Shown in pieces: positions 23,709 through 31,640 of a DNA stretch of 64,000 nt (within the stretch, counting starts at the first letter, position 1; the number at the start of each line of letters is the position of its first letter). Below the pieces are notes generated by a model. It was not told the origin of the DNA, ran no database searches, and worked only from the letters and a program-made list of their open reading frames with translations. The DNA is taken from assembly GCF_905120355.1 (NCBI RefSeq), contig NZ_CAJHOB010000011.1:52968-116967 (forward strand), written 5' to 3'. The DNA is from Azonexus hydrophilus. GTDB lineage: Bacteria; Pseudomonadota; Gammaproteobacteria; Burkholderiales; Rhodocyclaceae. Position numbers and translations under genes: made by a program.

Positions 23709-24056
23709 GTATGAAGATGTAGTCGAGTTTCTGACAAATCGCAAGCACTTCTACCTGCCAAGGACGATTCATATCGCATTCGCTCACCAATGCCGGAAAA
23801 CAACCGCTTGATCGATCAACGGGTAACCCGTTGATTTAAATAGGCCACCGGCGTGATGCCTGCGGACTTCGGGCAGTTTTGAGCCGGACAGAAAGGAGAG
23901 AGGAATGGCCCGGAGAGAGCGCCATGTGGCCAGAGGGAGGCTGGCAGCCGGACTGTCGAAGTCCGCAAACCTACTCAGCGTTCCGCGCATGTTCGCGGGG
24001 TCTGGCGGGAGCACCTAAGAAAAAACCCCAACCGAGAGTGGTTGGGGTTCGAATTC
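23709..24056. other. intergenic region with palindrome, right edge of accessory island
   Basis: This 348-bp stretch has no gene I can support. It contains a perfect palindrome ATCAACGGG-TAA-CCCGTTGAT at 23815-23835 and an 11-bp inverted pair TGCGGACTTCG (23861-23871) / CGAAGTCCGCA (23957-23967) about 85 bp apart, and ends at the tRNA-Phe terminator. It may be what is left of a recombinase end of the element, but nothing in it identifies an integrase. Confidence 0.5.
24020..24049 (-). terminator. Rho-independent terminator of tRNA-Phe
   Basis: A ten-pair stem AACCCCAACC/GGTTGGGGTT with a six-base loop, followed on the minus strand by a T run, begins 7 bp after the CCA end of the tRNA. Bases 24020-24062 form direct repeat copy B of the island (see 18821-18863). 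Confidence 0.88.
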
Positions 24057-24132
24057 TGGTGGCCAATCGCGGAATCGAACCACGGACACGCGGATTTTCA
24101 ATCCGCTGCTCTACCAACTGAGCTAATTGGCC
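24057..24132 (-). tRNA. tRNA-Phe (GAA)
   Basis: A complete 76-base tRNA on the minus strand with encoded CCA. Acceptor stem GGCCAAT pairs with ATTGGCC, the D arm is GCTC-AGTTGGTA-GAGC, the anticodon arm is GCGGA-TTGAAAA-TCCGC with anticodon GAA, and the T arm holds GGTTCGATTCC. The downstream terminator and upstream promoter are both present. Its 3' tip is part of the 43-bp repeat that bounds the accessory island. Confidence 0.97.
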
Positions 24133-24145
24133 AAACGAAGCGCGC

Positions 24146-24174
24146 ATTATAGGGAGTGCCGGGCGAACAGGCAA
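24146..24174 (-). promoter_or_regulatory. tRNA-Phe promoter
   Basis: TTGCCT (24169-24174) and a perfect TATAAT (24146-24151) are separated by 17 bp on the minus strand, followed by a GC-rich GCGCGC discriminator typical of stringently controlled tRNA genes. Confidence 0.8.
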
Positions 24175-24326
24175 GCGGCGGGGTGCATTTTTAGCGATAA
24201 AAACAAAACTGCATCTCCCAGACCTATATGGCACGCTTGCCCGGCCACAATAAGTCACTCCTGCGGGGAACCTAGGCTGCGCCACGCTGACCAATCGCCT
24301 CACCTTCACCTCCTCCTCGCGCCCTC

Positions 24327-25223
24327 ATGGAACTCGAACCGATCAAAACTTTCTTCACCACCTTGCAGGAGGATATTGTCTGCCGCCTCGCTGCCTTCGA
24401 CGGGCAGGATTTCCAGCGCGATACCTGGCAGCGTGCGGAAGGTGGGGGCGGGGTTTCGCGCCTGATCGAGGAAGGGGATTTTTTTGAGCGGGGCGGCGTG
24501 AATTTCTCTCACGTCACCGGACAATCGCTACCGGCATCGGCCACGGCAGCACGGCCGCAACTGGCCGGGCGCGCCTGGGAAGCGCTGGGGGTGTCGCTGG
24601 TGCTGCATCCGCGCAATCCTTATTGCCCCACGGCGCACATGAATGTGCGCTTTTTCGTGGCACGCAAACCGGGCGAAGCGGACATCTGGTGGTTTGGTGG
24701 CGGCATGGACATGACGCCTTATTACGGCCAGATCGAAGATGTGCAGCATTTTCACCGCACCTGCCACTCGGCGCTGCAGCCTTTTGGCACCGATGTGTAC
24801 GCGCAGTACAAGGCCAACTGCGATGACTATTTCTTTCTCAAGCACCGCAACGAGCCGCGCGGTGTGGGTGGGATATTTTTCGATGACCTGAGCACGGGCG
24901 GTTTTGAACGCTGTTTCGCCCTGACGCAAGCCGTTGGCCACGCCTTCATCCCGGCCTATCTGCCGGTACTGGAGAAACGACGCGACACGCCCTATGGTGA
25001 GCGTGAGCGCGATTTTCAGGCCTACCGCCGGGGACGTTACGTCGAGTTCAATCTGGTGTGGGACCGCGGCACACTATTTGGCCTGCAGTCGGGCGGGCGT
25101 ACCGAATCGATCCTGATGTCGCTGCCGCCGGTCGTCAAATGGCGTTACGACTGGCAGCCGCCAGCCGGCTCACCGGAAGCCGAACTCTACGAGCTCTTCC
25201 TGCAGCCGCGCGACTGGCTGTAA
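24327..25223 (+). CDS. hemF: oxygen-dependent coproporphyrinogen III oxidase
   Basis: A 298-residue enzyme that oxidatively decarboxylates coproporphyrinogen III to protoporphyrinogen IX in aerobic heme synthesis. It shows the family blocks [24 protein letters not shown] (in pieces), [53 protein letters not shown] and [33 protein letters not shown] (in pieces). Length is normal. It stands alone on the plus strand between tRNA-Phe and the convergent hemCDXY operon, so two separate transcription units for heme synthesis meet here. Confidence 0.96.
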   Translation: MELEPIKTFFTTLQEDIVCRLAAFDGQDFQRDTWQRAEGGGGVSRLIEEGDFFERGGVNFSHVTGQSLPASATAARPQLAGRAWEALGVSLVLHPRNPYCPTAHMNVRFFVARKPGEADIWWFGGGMDMTPYYGQIEDVQHFHRTCHSALQPFGTDVYAQYKANCDDYFFLKHRNEPRGVGGIFFDDLSTGGFERCFALTQAVGHAFIPAYLPVLEKRRDTPYGERERDFQAYRRGRYVEFNLVWDRGTLFGLQSGGRTESILMSLPPVVKWRYDWQPPAGSPEAELYELFLQPRDWL

Positions 25224-25239
25224 GCCGCGCGCGGAGCGC

Positions 25240-25479
25240 TTATTTCAGCTTGCCTTTGACTGCCCGCACGCGTTCTTCGAGCTTGATCTCGACCTTGCCG
25301 CTATTGCCCTGCAAATTACCGCAAACGCAGGCAGACGGAATGTGCGGCATCGAATTGATGATGGCGGTGCAGTCCAGGCATTCGTAGTACACATCGCCGC
25401 CGGTCGGCAGCGCGCCGGCGGCAGGCGCCGGTTCGATCGGATAAAACTTGTAGATCTTGCGCAAATCGATGTTCAGCAT
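25240..25479 (-). CDS. small conserved protein with two Cys pairs, function unknown
   Basis: A 79-residue protein starting MLNIDLRKIYKFYP. It contains YYECLDC and CVCGN, i.e. two cysteine pairs about 14 residues apart that could bind a metal as a zinc ribbon or rubredoxin-like knuckle, followed by a basic tail. It lies 15 bp after hemY as the last gene of the hemCDXY operon, so a link to heme or iron is possible but unproven. I do not recognise the family. Confidence 0.72.
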   Translation of the reverse strand: MLNIDLRKIYKFYPIEPAPAAGALPTGGDVYYECLDCTAIINSMPHIPSACVCGNLQGNSGKVEIKLEERVRAVKGKLK

Positions 25480-25494
25480 GTTGATGTCCCCTGG

Positions 25495-26679
25495 TCAGTG
25501 TGTGTTGTGCGCTGCCACGGCAGCACGGTAATGTTGGTTGGCCGCATCGGTCTGCCCCAGCTGTTCAAGCAGGCGGGCCAGTTCCAGGTGCGCCGCTTGG
25601 CTTTGCGCCAGCCCGAGTGAAGCTTCCAGATAACTCTGGGCCTTGCCCCACAGGCGCTGGCGGGCGCACATGCGCCCCAGGGCCAGCAGCAGCCCGGCGT
25701 GATGGCGGTGGCTGCGCAGCCAGGTTTCCGCCTGGCCGATGCGGGCAGTCTGGTCGCCACCGCTGAGTTGTCCGTACAAGGTAATCAGCGGGCTTTCCCA
25801 GAATCCTTCCAGGCCGCGCTGCGCAGTCTCTTCGATCAGCGCCTGGGCGGCGCTGGTTTCCTGCGCCGCGGCCAGACTCTCGGCCAGCGCTAGCACCACC
25901 GGCAGTTGCCGCTCATCGCGTGGAATGCTCTCCAAGGCACGCAGGGCGGAGCCGTCCTGACCGCACTGGGCGATTTTGCCCAGCAGGGCCTGCCGGGTCA
26001 GCACCGGCACCAGTGTGGGCGACAGCGCATTACGTTTGGCGAGCTGGCGCAGCAGTTTGAGTACGCCATCCCAGTCTTCAAGCCCCTGATACGCGCGCAA
26101 TTCCAGACGCAGCGCGGCAATGTGACGGCCTTCCCGACCTTGCAGACGTCCCAGCACGGCCAGCGCGGCAGAAAAGTCGCGGGCTTCGATGAGCATTTCA
26201 GCTTCCAGCATCAGCGTCGCCGATTCCGTGCGCGCGTCCTCCGCTTTCGCCTTGTCCAGCCACGCCTGCTGACGCACGGGATCGCCCAGACGCTGCGCCG
26301 AACGGGCCGCGATCAAGGCCGCCAGCGCCGGCGCCCGACCCGCCGCATGCGCCTGATCCGCGCGTTTCAGCGCCTGACCATAGCGTCCTTCAAACAAAAA
26401 ACGCACGGCGTCCTGGAACACCTCTCCCGATTTTTCCCGTCGCCGCCGCCGTTGATACGCACTGGCCCGCCGGGGAATGCTCCCAACCCAGGACACAAGG
26501 CGCAAACCGGCATAGGCCAGAAGAAACAGCACCCCCAGCAGCAGAATCGTGAAATTCAGCGACAGTTCGACCCGCCACTGCGGCAGCACCAGCAGAACAT
26601 ACCCGCCGTTGCTGCTGGCACCCCACACCACCCCCACTGCAGCGGCAAACAGCAGAAGAAGCCAGGCGAGCGCTTTCAA
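25495..26679 (-). CDS. hemY: HemY-type membrane protein of the heme operon
   Basis: A 394-residue protein with two N-terminal membrane segments (about 3-22 and 38-62) flanking the HemY_N region (GGYVLLVLPQWRVELSLNFT, in pieces), then a long alpha-helical TPR-like domain (for example LERALLIEETAQRGLEGFWES-like stretches and AAHLELARLLEQLGQTDAANQHY at the end). This is the proteobacterial HemY, unrelated to the Gram-positive protoporphyrinogen oxidase of that name; it is thought to organise late heme enzymes. The start overlaps hemX by four bases. Confidence 0.88.
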   Translation of the reverse strand: MKALAWLLLLFAAAVGVVWGASSNGGYVLLVLPQWRVELSLNFTILLLGVLFLLAYAGLRLVSWVGSIPRRASAYQRRRRREKSGEVFQDAVRFLFEGRYGQALKRADQAHAAGRAPALAALIAARSAQRLGDPVRQQAWLDKAKAEDARTESATLMLEAEMLIEARDFSAALAVLGRLQGREGRHIAALRLELRAYQGLEDWDGVLKLLRQLAKRNALSPTLVPVLTRQALLGKIAQCGQDGSALRALESIPRDERQLPVVLALAESLAAAQETSAAQALIEETAQRGLEGFWESPLITLYGQLSGGDQTARIGQAETWLRSHRHHAGLLLALGRMCARQRLWGKAQSYLEASLGLAQSQAAHLELARLLEQLGQTDAANQHYRAAVAAHNTH

Positions 26680-27731
26680 GGTGCCACCTCCGCTGCCGCC
26701 GCCGAATTGCCGCTACGGTTTTCGTTACGCAAGCGCGCCAGCGCTTCCAGACTGCTACGCAACTCCGGACGTTCGTTGCTGATTTCCAGCGCCTGCAACT
26801 GGCGGCAATAATCGATGGCGGCACGCACGGCGGCATCTTCCTGAGCAAAGAAACGCGGCAAGGCATCGCTGATGGCCGCAATATCGCCCTTGAACACTTC
26901 GCCCTCATGTGCCAGCAGGGCCAGACGGGCATTGAGCAGACGCAGCTTGAGCTGCTCCCGCAGATACACCGCCTGCTCCGGCGCCAGCAGCACGGGCGTG
27001 TTCGCTTCGATGCGCTGAATGCGTACCAACCCTTGCAGGGGCTGCCACAAACGCTCGAACAGCTGCCGCCAGCCCGTGCTTTCCGGACCATCCGCCACCG
27101 GCACGGGGGCCGCGGCCGGAGTTTCCTGCGGCGGGCGGGCATGCGCCGCCAGAGGCCAGGCATCCACCTGGGTCAGCAACTGCTCCAGACGCAGGCTGAT
27201 GCCGGTCACATCCAGGCGCGGCAGGGCGTCGAGACGCGCAATGTCGGCGGCCAACGCCTTGCGCAACGGGACGAAGCGCGGATTATCGAGATCGGCCAGT
27301 TGCCGGTCGGCCGTATTCAAGGCGACCAGCGCCAGCGGCGTATTACCCGCCAGTTGCAGTTGCTGCGTAGCCAGAGCCAGGCTCTGCTCGATGTCGAACA
27401 GGGCAATTTCCTCACGCCCCTGGCGCAGTTTCTGCAGCAATTCGGACAGATCGGCGCTGGCTGCCTGCCGCTCTTCCTGCGTGGCACCCTGCTGTTGCTC
27501 GAGAATCTGCAGCCGCTGATTCAGTTCCGTCAGCGCCTGCGCCACGCTGCTGGCGGCAGCAGGCGGCACGACAGCCGATCGGGCAGTGCGCAGGTCAGCC
27601 AGTTCCGCCTGCTGCTGCCGAGCAGACCAGGCCAGCCAGCTGAACGCGGCCAGCAGTACCAGAATGGCCAGCCATACTCCTGCTTGACGGGGCCGCGCGG
27701 CTGGCGGCATAACGGTTTCTTCGGTCGTCAT
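26676..27731 (-). CDS. hemX: HemX, uroporphyrinogen-III C-methyltransferase-like membrane protein
   Basis: A 351-residue protein with one membrane helix near residues 20-38 and a coiled-coil region (LRTARS to EERQAASADLSELLQKLRQGREE), followed by the HemX domain (IALFDIEQSLALATQQLQLAG, RLEQLLTQVDAWPLAA, AVYLREQLKLRLLNARLALL). It has no methyltransferase motifs despite the family name. ATG 27731 forms an ATGA overlap with hemD; a GTG three codons upstream is possible. Confidence 0.87.
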   Translation of the reverse strand: MTTEETVMPPAARPRQAGVWLAILVLLAAFSWLAWSARQQQAELADLRTARSAVVPPAAASSVAQALTELNQRLQILEQQQGATQEERQAASADLSELLQKLRQGREEIALFDIEQSLALATQQLQLAGNTPLALVALNTADRQLADLDNPRFVPLRKALAADIARLDALPRLDVTGISLRLEQLLTQVDAWPLAAHARPPQETPAAAPVPVADGPESTGWRQLFERLWQPLQGLVRIQRIEANTPVLLAPEQAVYLREQLKLRLLNARLALLAHEGEVFKGDIAAISDALPRFFAQEDAAVRAAIDYCRQLQALEISNERPELRSSLEALARLRNENRSGNSAAAAEVAP

Positions 27732-28510
27732 TGAGTCCACCTCGTATAGGTCACGAGACCATGCAACAGGCCGGCATCCGCCGGCCCGGTCTGTTCGATG
27801 CGGGTCAGGCCGCGCTGACGGGCGATTTCAGCGATACGCTGATGCGGCACGAACAGCGGCGTGTCCTGCAAGCGGGCACGCGCCGCTGGCGACACCCCGC
27901 TGAGCAGGTAGTCCAGAGCTTCGCTGCTGGACACCACGATGCCATCGAGCGCGCCCCGCGCCCAGGCCGCTTCGAGCGGCGCAAAGCCGTCGCGCGGCCC
28001 GCTGCGGTGATAACAGGTCACCCGCTCAACACTGGCGCCACGCTCACGCAGCACATCCGTCAGCAGTTCGCGCCCGCCGTCACCCCGGAAAATCACCACG
28101 CGCTGCCCGCTCACCTTCTCCGCCGCCAGTTCCGGCAGGGCCAGCAAACCCTCCGAATCGAAACGTTCCGCGGGCAGCAGGCAACGAGTCACACCGGCCG
28201 CAGCCAGAGCCTGTGCCGTACCCGGGCCAACCGCTGCCGCCTGCAGAGCGGCAGGCCAGTTGCGCTTGGCCAGCAAGGCCGGCAGGGCATACGCCACGGC
28301 ATTGGGACTGACAAATACGGCCAGCGCGTAGTCATCCAGACAATGCGCCACCGCATGTACGGCGCTGAGGTCGGCCACCGGCGTGATTTCGAGCAGGGGA
28401 AACAGCAGCGCATGCCCACCCGCCGCCTCGATTCCGGCAGCCAGTCCCGCCGCCTGCTCGCGCGGGCGGGTGACAACGATGGTGCGACCGGTCAGCGTAC
28501 CCTGTGTCAT
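27728..28510 (-). CDS. hemD: uroporphyrinogen-III synthase
   Basis: A 260-residue protein that closes hydroxymethylbilane to uroporphyrinogen III with inversion of ring D. It has the two-lobed pattern of the family: TIVVTRPREQAAGLAAGIEAAGG at the start, VFVSPNAVAYALP, AVGPGTAQALAAAGV, VVIFRGDGGRELLTDVLRERGA and VERVTCYHRS. As usual the sequence is weakly conserved but position between hemC and hemX settles it. Confidence 0.92.
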   Translation of the reverse strand: MTQGTLTGRTIVVTRPREQAAGLAAGIEAAGGHALLFPLLEITPVADLSAVHAVAHCLDDYALAVFVSPNAVAYALPALLAKRNWPAALQAAAVGPGTAQALAAAGVTRCLLPAERFDSEGLLALPELAAEKVSGQRVVIFRGDGGRELLTDVLRERGASVERVTCYHRSGPRDGFAPLEAAWARGALDGIVVSSSEALDYLLSGVSPAARARLQDTPLFVPHQRIAEIARQRGLTRIEQTGPADAGLLHGLVTYTRWTQ

Positions 28511-28525
28511 GTGCGTGGCAGGAAG

Positions 28526-29458
28526 TCAGCCGCAGGCCAGTCCGGCCAGAATGGCATCGGCACCCTGCGCCCGCAGATCGGCCGCCAGCTGCAGGCCAAG
28601 TGCTTCGTCATCGGCCGGATTGCCGCGAACTTCCGCCGCCACCATGCGCTGCCCATCGACACTGGCAACAAAGCCGCGCAGCCACAACTGCCCGTTGTCG
28701 ATCACCGCATAGCCGCCCAGCGGCACTTGGCACGAACCGCCCAGGGCACGCGACAGGGCTCGCTCGGCCTTGACGCAGTGCGCAGTCATTGCATCGTTGA
28801 GCGGCGCAACAACCGCCGCCATGGTGGCATCGCCGGCCAGCACTTCGATACCCAGCGCGCCCTGCCCCGGCGCCGGCAGCGACTGCTCCGGCGTCAGCAT
28901 GGCCTTGATGCGATCTTTCAGTCCGAGACGAATCAAGCCGGCAGCAGCAAGAATGATGGCATCGTACTCGCCGGCATCCAGCTTCTTCAGGCGGGTATCG
29001 AGATTGCCGCGCAGGGCCTTGATGACCAGTTGCGGATAGCGGGCACGCAACACCGCTTCCCGGCGCAGGCTGGAAGTCCCGACCACCGCCCCCGGCGGCA
29101 GCTCGTCCAGCCCGGAATACGTGTTGGAAATGAAGGCATCGCACGGATTCTCGCGCGCCGAAATGGCCGCCAGCACGAACCCGTCCGGCATCACCATGGG
29201 CACATCCTTCATCGAATGCACGGCCAGATGCGCCCGCCCCTCCTGCATGGCCACTTCGAGTTCCTTGATGAACAGCCCCTTGCCGCCAATTTCCGCCAGC
29301 GGCCGGTCGAGGATCTGGTCACCGCGCGTCGTCATGCCGAGAATGTCGACCTGGCTGTCAGGATTCAGTGCGGCCAGGCGCCCCTGCACATGGACGGCCT
29401 GCCACATGGCGAGACGTGATTCACGGGAGGCAATGATGATTTTCGCGAGAGCAGCCAT
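28526..29458 (-). CDS. hemC: hydroxymethylbilane synthase (porphobilinogen deaminase)
   Basis: A 310-residue enzyme that polymerises four porphobilinogens. Motifs are [30 protein letters not shown] segment, [54 protein letters not shown] (in pieces) and the cofactor loop [13 protein letters not shown] with the dipyrromethane Cys. ATG 29458 with an AGGAAA upstream gives the family start; the frame is open 117 bp further up without support. First gene of the hemC-D-X-Y operon. Confidence 0.95.
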   Translation of the reverse strand: MAALAKIIIASRESRLAMWQAVHVQGRLAALNPDSQVDILGMTTRGDQILDRPLAEIGGKGLFIKELEVAMQEGRAHLAVHSMKDVPMVMPDGFVLAAISARENPCDAFISNTYSGLDELPPGAVVGTSSLRREAVLRARYPQLVIKALRGNLDTRLKKLDAGEYDAIILAAAGLIRLGLKDRIKAMLTPEQSLPAPGQGALGIEVLAGDATMAAVVAPLNDAMTAHCVKAERALSRALGGSCQVPLGGYAVIDNGQLWLRGFVASVDGQRMVAAEVRGNPADDEALGLQLAADLRAQGADAILAGLACG

Positions 29459-29495
29459 GGTTTCCTGAGAATGTTCGTTGAAGACACAGCTGGCG

Positions 29496-29532
29496 ATTCT
29501 AGCAGCCCATGCCGGGAGCGTCGCGCTAGAAT
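29496..29532. promoter_or_regulatory. divergent hemC / methyltransferase promoter region
   Basis: GATTCTAGC (29495-29503) and GCTAGAATC (29525-29533) form a perfect 9-bp inverted repeat. Each arm holds a TAGAAT -10 box, one facing hemC (29496-29501, minus, with GCGACG 17 bp upstream) and one facing the methyltransferase (29527-29532, plus). Both give leaders of about 20-30 bases. The -35 boxes are weak, so one regulator could control both directions. Confidence 0.45.
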
Positions 29533-29558
29533 CAGCCCTCCCGCCCGACTCCCCGCAC

Positions 29559-30170
29559 ATGCCCATGGACAGCAACGAAAAACCCAGCCATCAGCGGCCG
29601 GAACACCCGGATTTCTGGTGCAAACGCTTTCAGGCAGGCCAGACGCCCTGGGACGCCGGCTGCGTTCCAGAGGATTTTGCCCGTTTCGTCGCCGCGCACC
29701 CCCAGCCCCGCACCACCCTCATTCCCGGTTGCGGCAATGGCTGGGAAGCCGCCACGCTGGCCGCACACGGCTGGCCGGTGACGGCCCTCGACTTTTCCCC
29801 GGCCGCAGTCGAACAGGCGCGCCAGGTGCTTGCCGGACAGGCCGTGGATGTCGTCTGCGCCGATTTCTTCACCTGGCAACCCACACAACCGCTCGCCCTC
29901 ATCTATGAACGCGCCTTTCTCTGCGCCCTGCCGCGCAAACTATGGCCCGACTGGGGCCACCGCGTCGCCGAACTCCTGCCTGCCGGCGGCTTGCTGGCCG
30001 GTTATTTTTTCGTCAGCCCACAACTCAAGGGCCCCCCTTTCGGCATTACCGACGAACAACTCGACACCCTGCTGCTGCCGCATTTCCAGCGCCTGGAAGA
30101 CCGCCCCGTAACGGATTCCATCCCGGTTTTTGCCGGCCATGAGCGGTGGCAGGTGTGGCAGCGGCGCTAA
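29559..30170 (+). CDS. SAM-dependent methyltransferase, thiopurine methyltransferase-like
   Basis: A 203-residue methyltransferase of the TPMT-like family. [19 protein letters not shown] is the typical N-terminal block, [20 protein letters not shown] is motif [15 protein letters not shown] follows, and [14 protein letters not shown] matches the family loop. Members methylate small thiol, selenium or tellurium compounds, or halides. ATG 29559 is chosen; ATG 29565 is equally possible as neither has a strong ribosome site. Its stop overlaps the convergent PepSY gene by 4 bp. Confidence 0.8.
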   Translation: MPMDSNEKPSHQRPEHPDFWCKRFQAGQTPWDAGCVPEDFARFVAAHPQPRTTLIPGCGNGWEAATLAAHGWPVTALDFSPAAVEQARQVLAGQAVDVVCADFFTWQPTQPLALIYERAFLCALPRKLWPDWGHRVAELLPAGGLLAGYFFVSPQLKGPPFGITDEQLDTLLLPHFQRLEDRPVTDSIPVFAGHERWQVWQRR

Positions 30171-31627
30171 CAGCCGCAGCGCACCAATCGGCGCCAACCG
30201 AGCAGCACACCCGTCATGCTGACAATGAAACCGCCCAGGCTGCCGAGAATCATCAGAACGTCCCAAAGTGGCCGGTTAGCCAGCAGGGGGCCCCAATCCC
30301 AGCTGTGCAGCAAGGCAAAGAGAATCCGTTTGACGCGGCCCGGCCGGTCACTGCGATGCACCACATTGCCGCTATGCGGATCGAGGTACAACCAGGTGCC
30401 TGCTGCGTCATCGAACTGCAGCCTGAGCACCGGCAGAGGCCGCTCCAGATGTCCGCTCATCGTATGTTCGTCGCGCGTGTAGTAATGCCAGTCGTACATC
30501 TCCTGAATCGTCGCACTTTTCACACTGGCCGCCGGCAACAGAGCCGCTCCTGCAGTTTCCAGCGCTGAAAAATCATGCCGGATCATCGGGTCACAGCGTG
30601 ATTCCGGCTGCAACCTGCTCTCTCCGCGCGCATTTCGCGCCAGGACAAAACCGGCATCTCCCAGCCGGGTCCAGACCAACTCCACCGCAGTAAAACCGTT
30701 GCGCTGCAAACAGGCAAGCTGAGCCGCACTATCCAGGCTCGCTGGGGCCATTTGCAGCGCCTGCCGCACCGGCCTTGCCGTCGAGCTGTCAAAAATCCGC
30801 CACGGATTCATTGACATCAGGCCACTGAGTATCCAGGTCACTACCAGCACCCCGAATATCAGGCCGGACCAGTGGTGCCAGCGGCCCACCTGCGTCCGGT
30901 AAGGGCTGTGGCTCCCATTGTTGTAGCACCGGCGACGCCAACGCAGAACGCCGATCCACAAACCGAGCGCGCTGAGCAAGGTCGCTGCCAGCGATGAATA
31001 AACAACGATCGCGGTCCACCAGCCATTCAGGCTTCCGCCACGCAAGGGATAAAGCCAGTGCAGCCAGGCCCCCACCCAGTTCCAGCGCCGCTCCGTCAAG
31101 CTGGCATCACGGACCACCTCACCGGTTTTGCCAGAAACGTAGACCAAGGTCTCCCCCTGCCCTCCCGCCTCGATCCGATGCAAGGGCCGATACCCGTCCA
31201 ACGCTCGCGAATGCGTCCAGGCATCCTCAACCATCAGATCGCGATACTGCAGCGGCTGGTTCGGTGCAAACAAGGCGGCAGATTTCAGGGCAACCGCTTT
31301 GTCTACCGCCGGCAAAACCGCGCCTGTCCGCGCATCTAGCGCCACAAAGCGGTTCTTCTCCAGCGTCACGATGTAAACAGGGCCGTTGCCAGTACTAGTC
31401 AAACGCAGTCCCTGCGCGCTTTCACCCGGCAGCAAGGCGGCCAGCACTGCCTGCGCCGGCAGGCAGCAATCGCCACTCAACTTCGGCAAATGCTGCAAAT
31501 GTTCCTGCTGCGTTAGCTTGGGGTAGCCAACGTACATCATCACCACTCCGGAAAAAAACCAGAGCATCATGAACAGACACAGCACGATTCCCAACCAACG
31601 GTGGGCGAGAAAAAGCAGCCGCTTCAC
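30167..31627 (-). CDS. PepSY-associated membrane protein, probable iron reductase-like
   Basis: A 486-residue protein with four or so membrane helices (residues 8-34, about 197-218, 258-280 and near the C-terminus 455-478) and a large periplasmic part carrying PepSY-type repeats (VYIVTLEKNRFVALDARTGAVLP, TLVYVSGKTGEVVRDASL). Histidines in the helices (AHRWLG, WLHWLYPL, WHHWSGLIFG) could hold heme. Such proteins often neighbour TonB receptors and are thought to reduce siderophore-bound iron. It lies 13 bp downstream of the TonB-dependent receptor and is probably cotranscribed with it. Confidence 0.82.
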   Translation of the reverse strand: MKRLLFLAHRWLGIVLCLFMMLWFFSGVVMMYVGYPKLTQQEHLQHLPKLSGDCCLPAQAVLAALLPGESAQGLRLTSTGNGPVYIVTLEKNRFVALDARTGAVLPAVDKAVALKSAALFAPNQPLQYRDLMVEDAWTHSRALDGYRPLHRIEAGGQGETLVYVSGKTGEVVRDASLTERRWNWVGAWLHWLYPLRGGSLNGWWTAIVVYSSLAATLLSALGLWIGVLRWRRRCYNNGSHSPYRTQVGRWHHWSGLIFGVLVVTWILSGLMSMNPWRIFDSSTARPVRQALQMAPASLDSAAQLACLQRNGFTAVELVWTRLGDAGFVLARNARGESRLQPESRCDPMIRHDFSALETAGAALLPAASVKSATIQEMYDWHYYTRDEHTMSGHLERPLPVLRLQFDDAAGTWLYLDPHSGNVVHRSDRPGRVKRILFALLHSWDWGPLLANRPLWDVLMILGSLGGFIVSMTGVLLGWRRLVRCGC

Positions 31628-31640
31628 TTCAGACCCGGGT

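Noticed and set aside
27731..29419. 562-codon plus-strand open frame opposite hemD and hemC
   Set aside because: Shadow of two clear heme genes; sequence is His, Arg and Gln-rich as expected for antisense frames.
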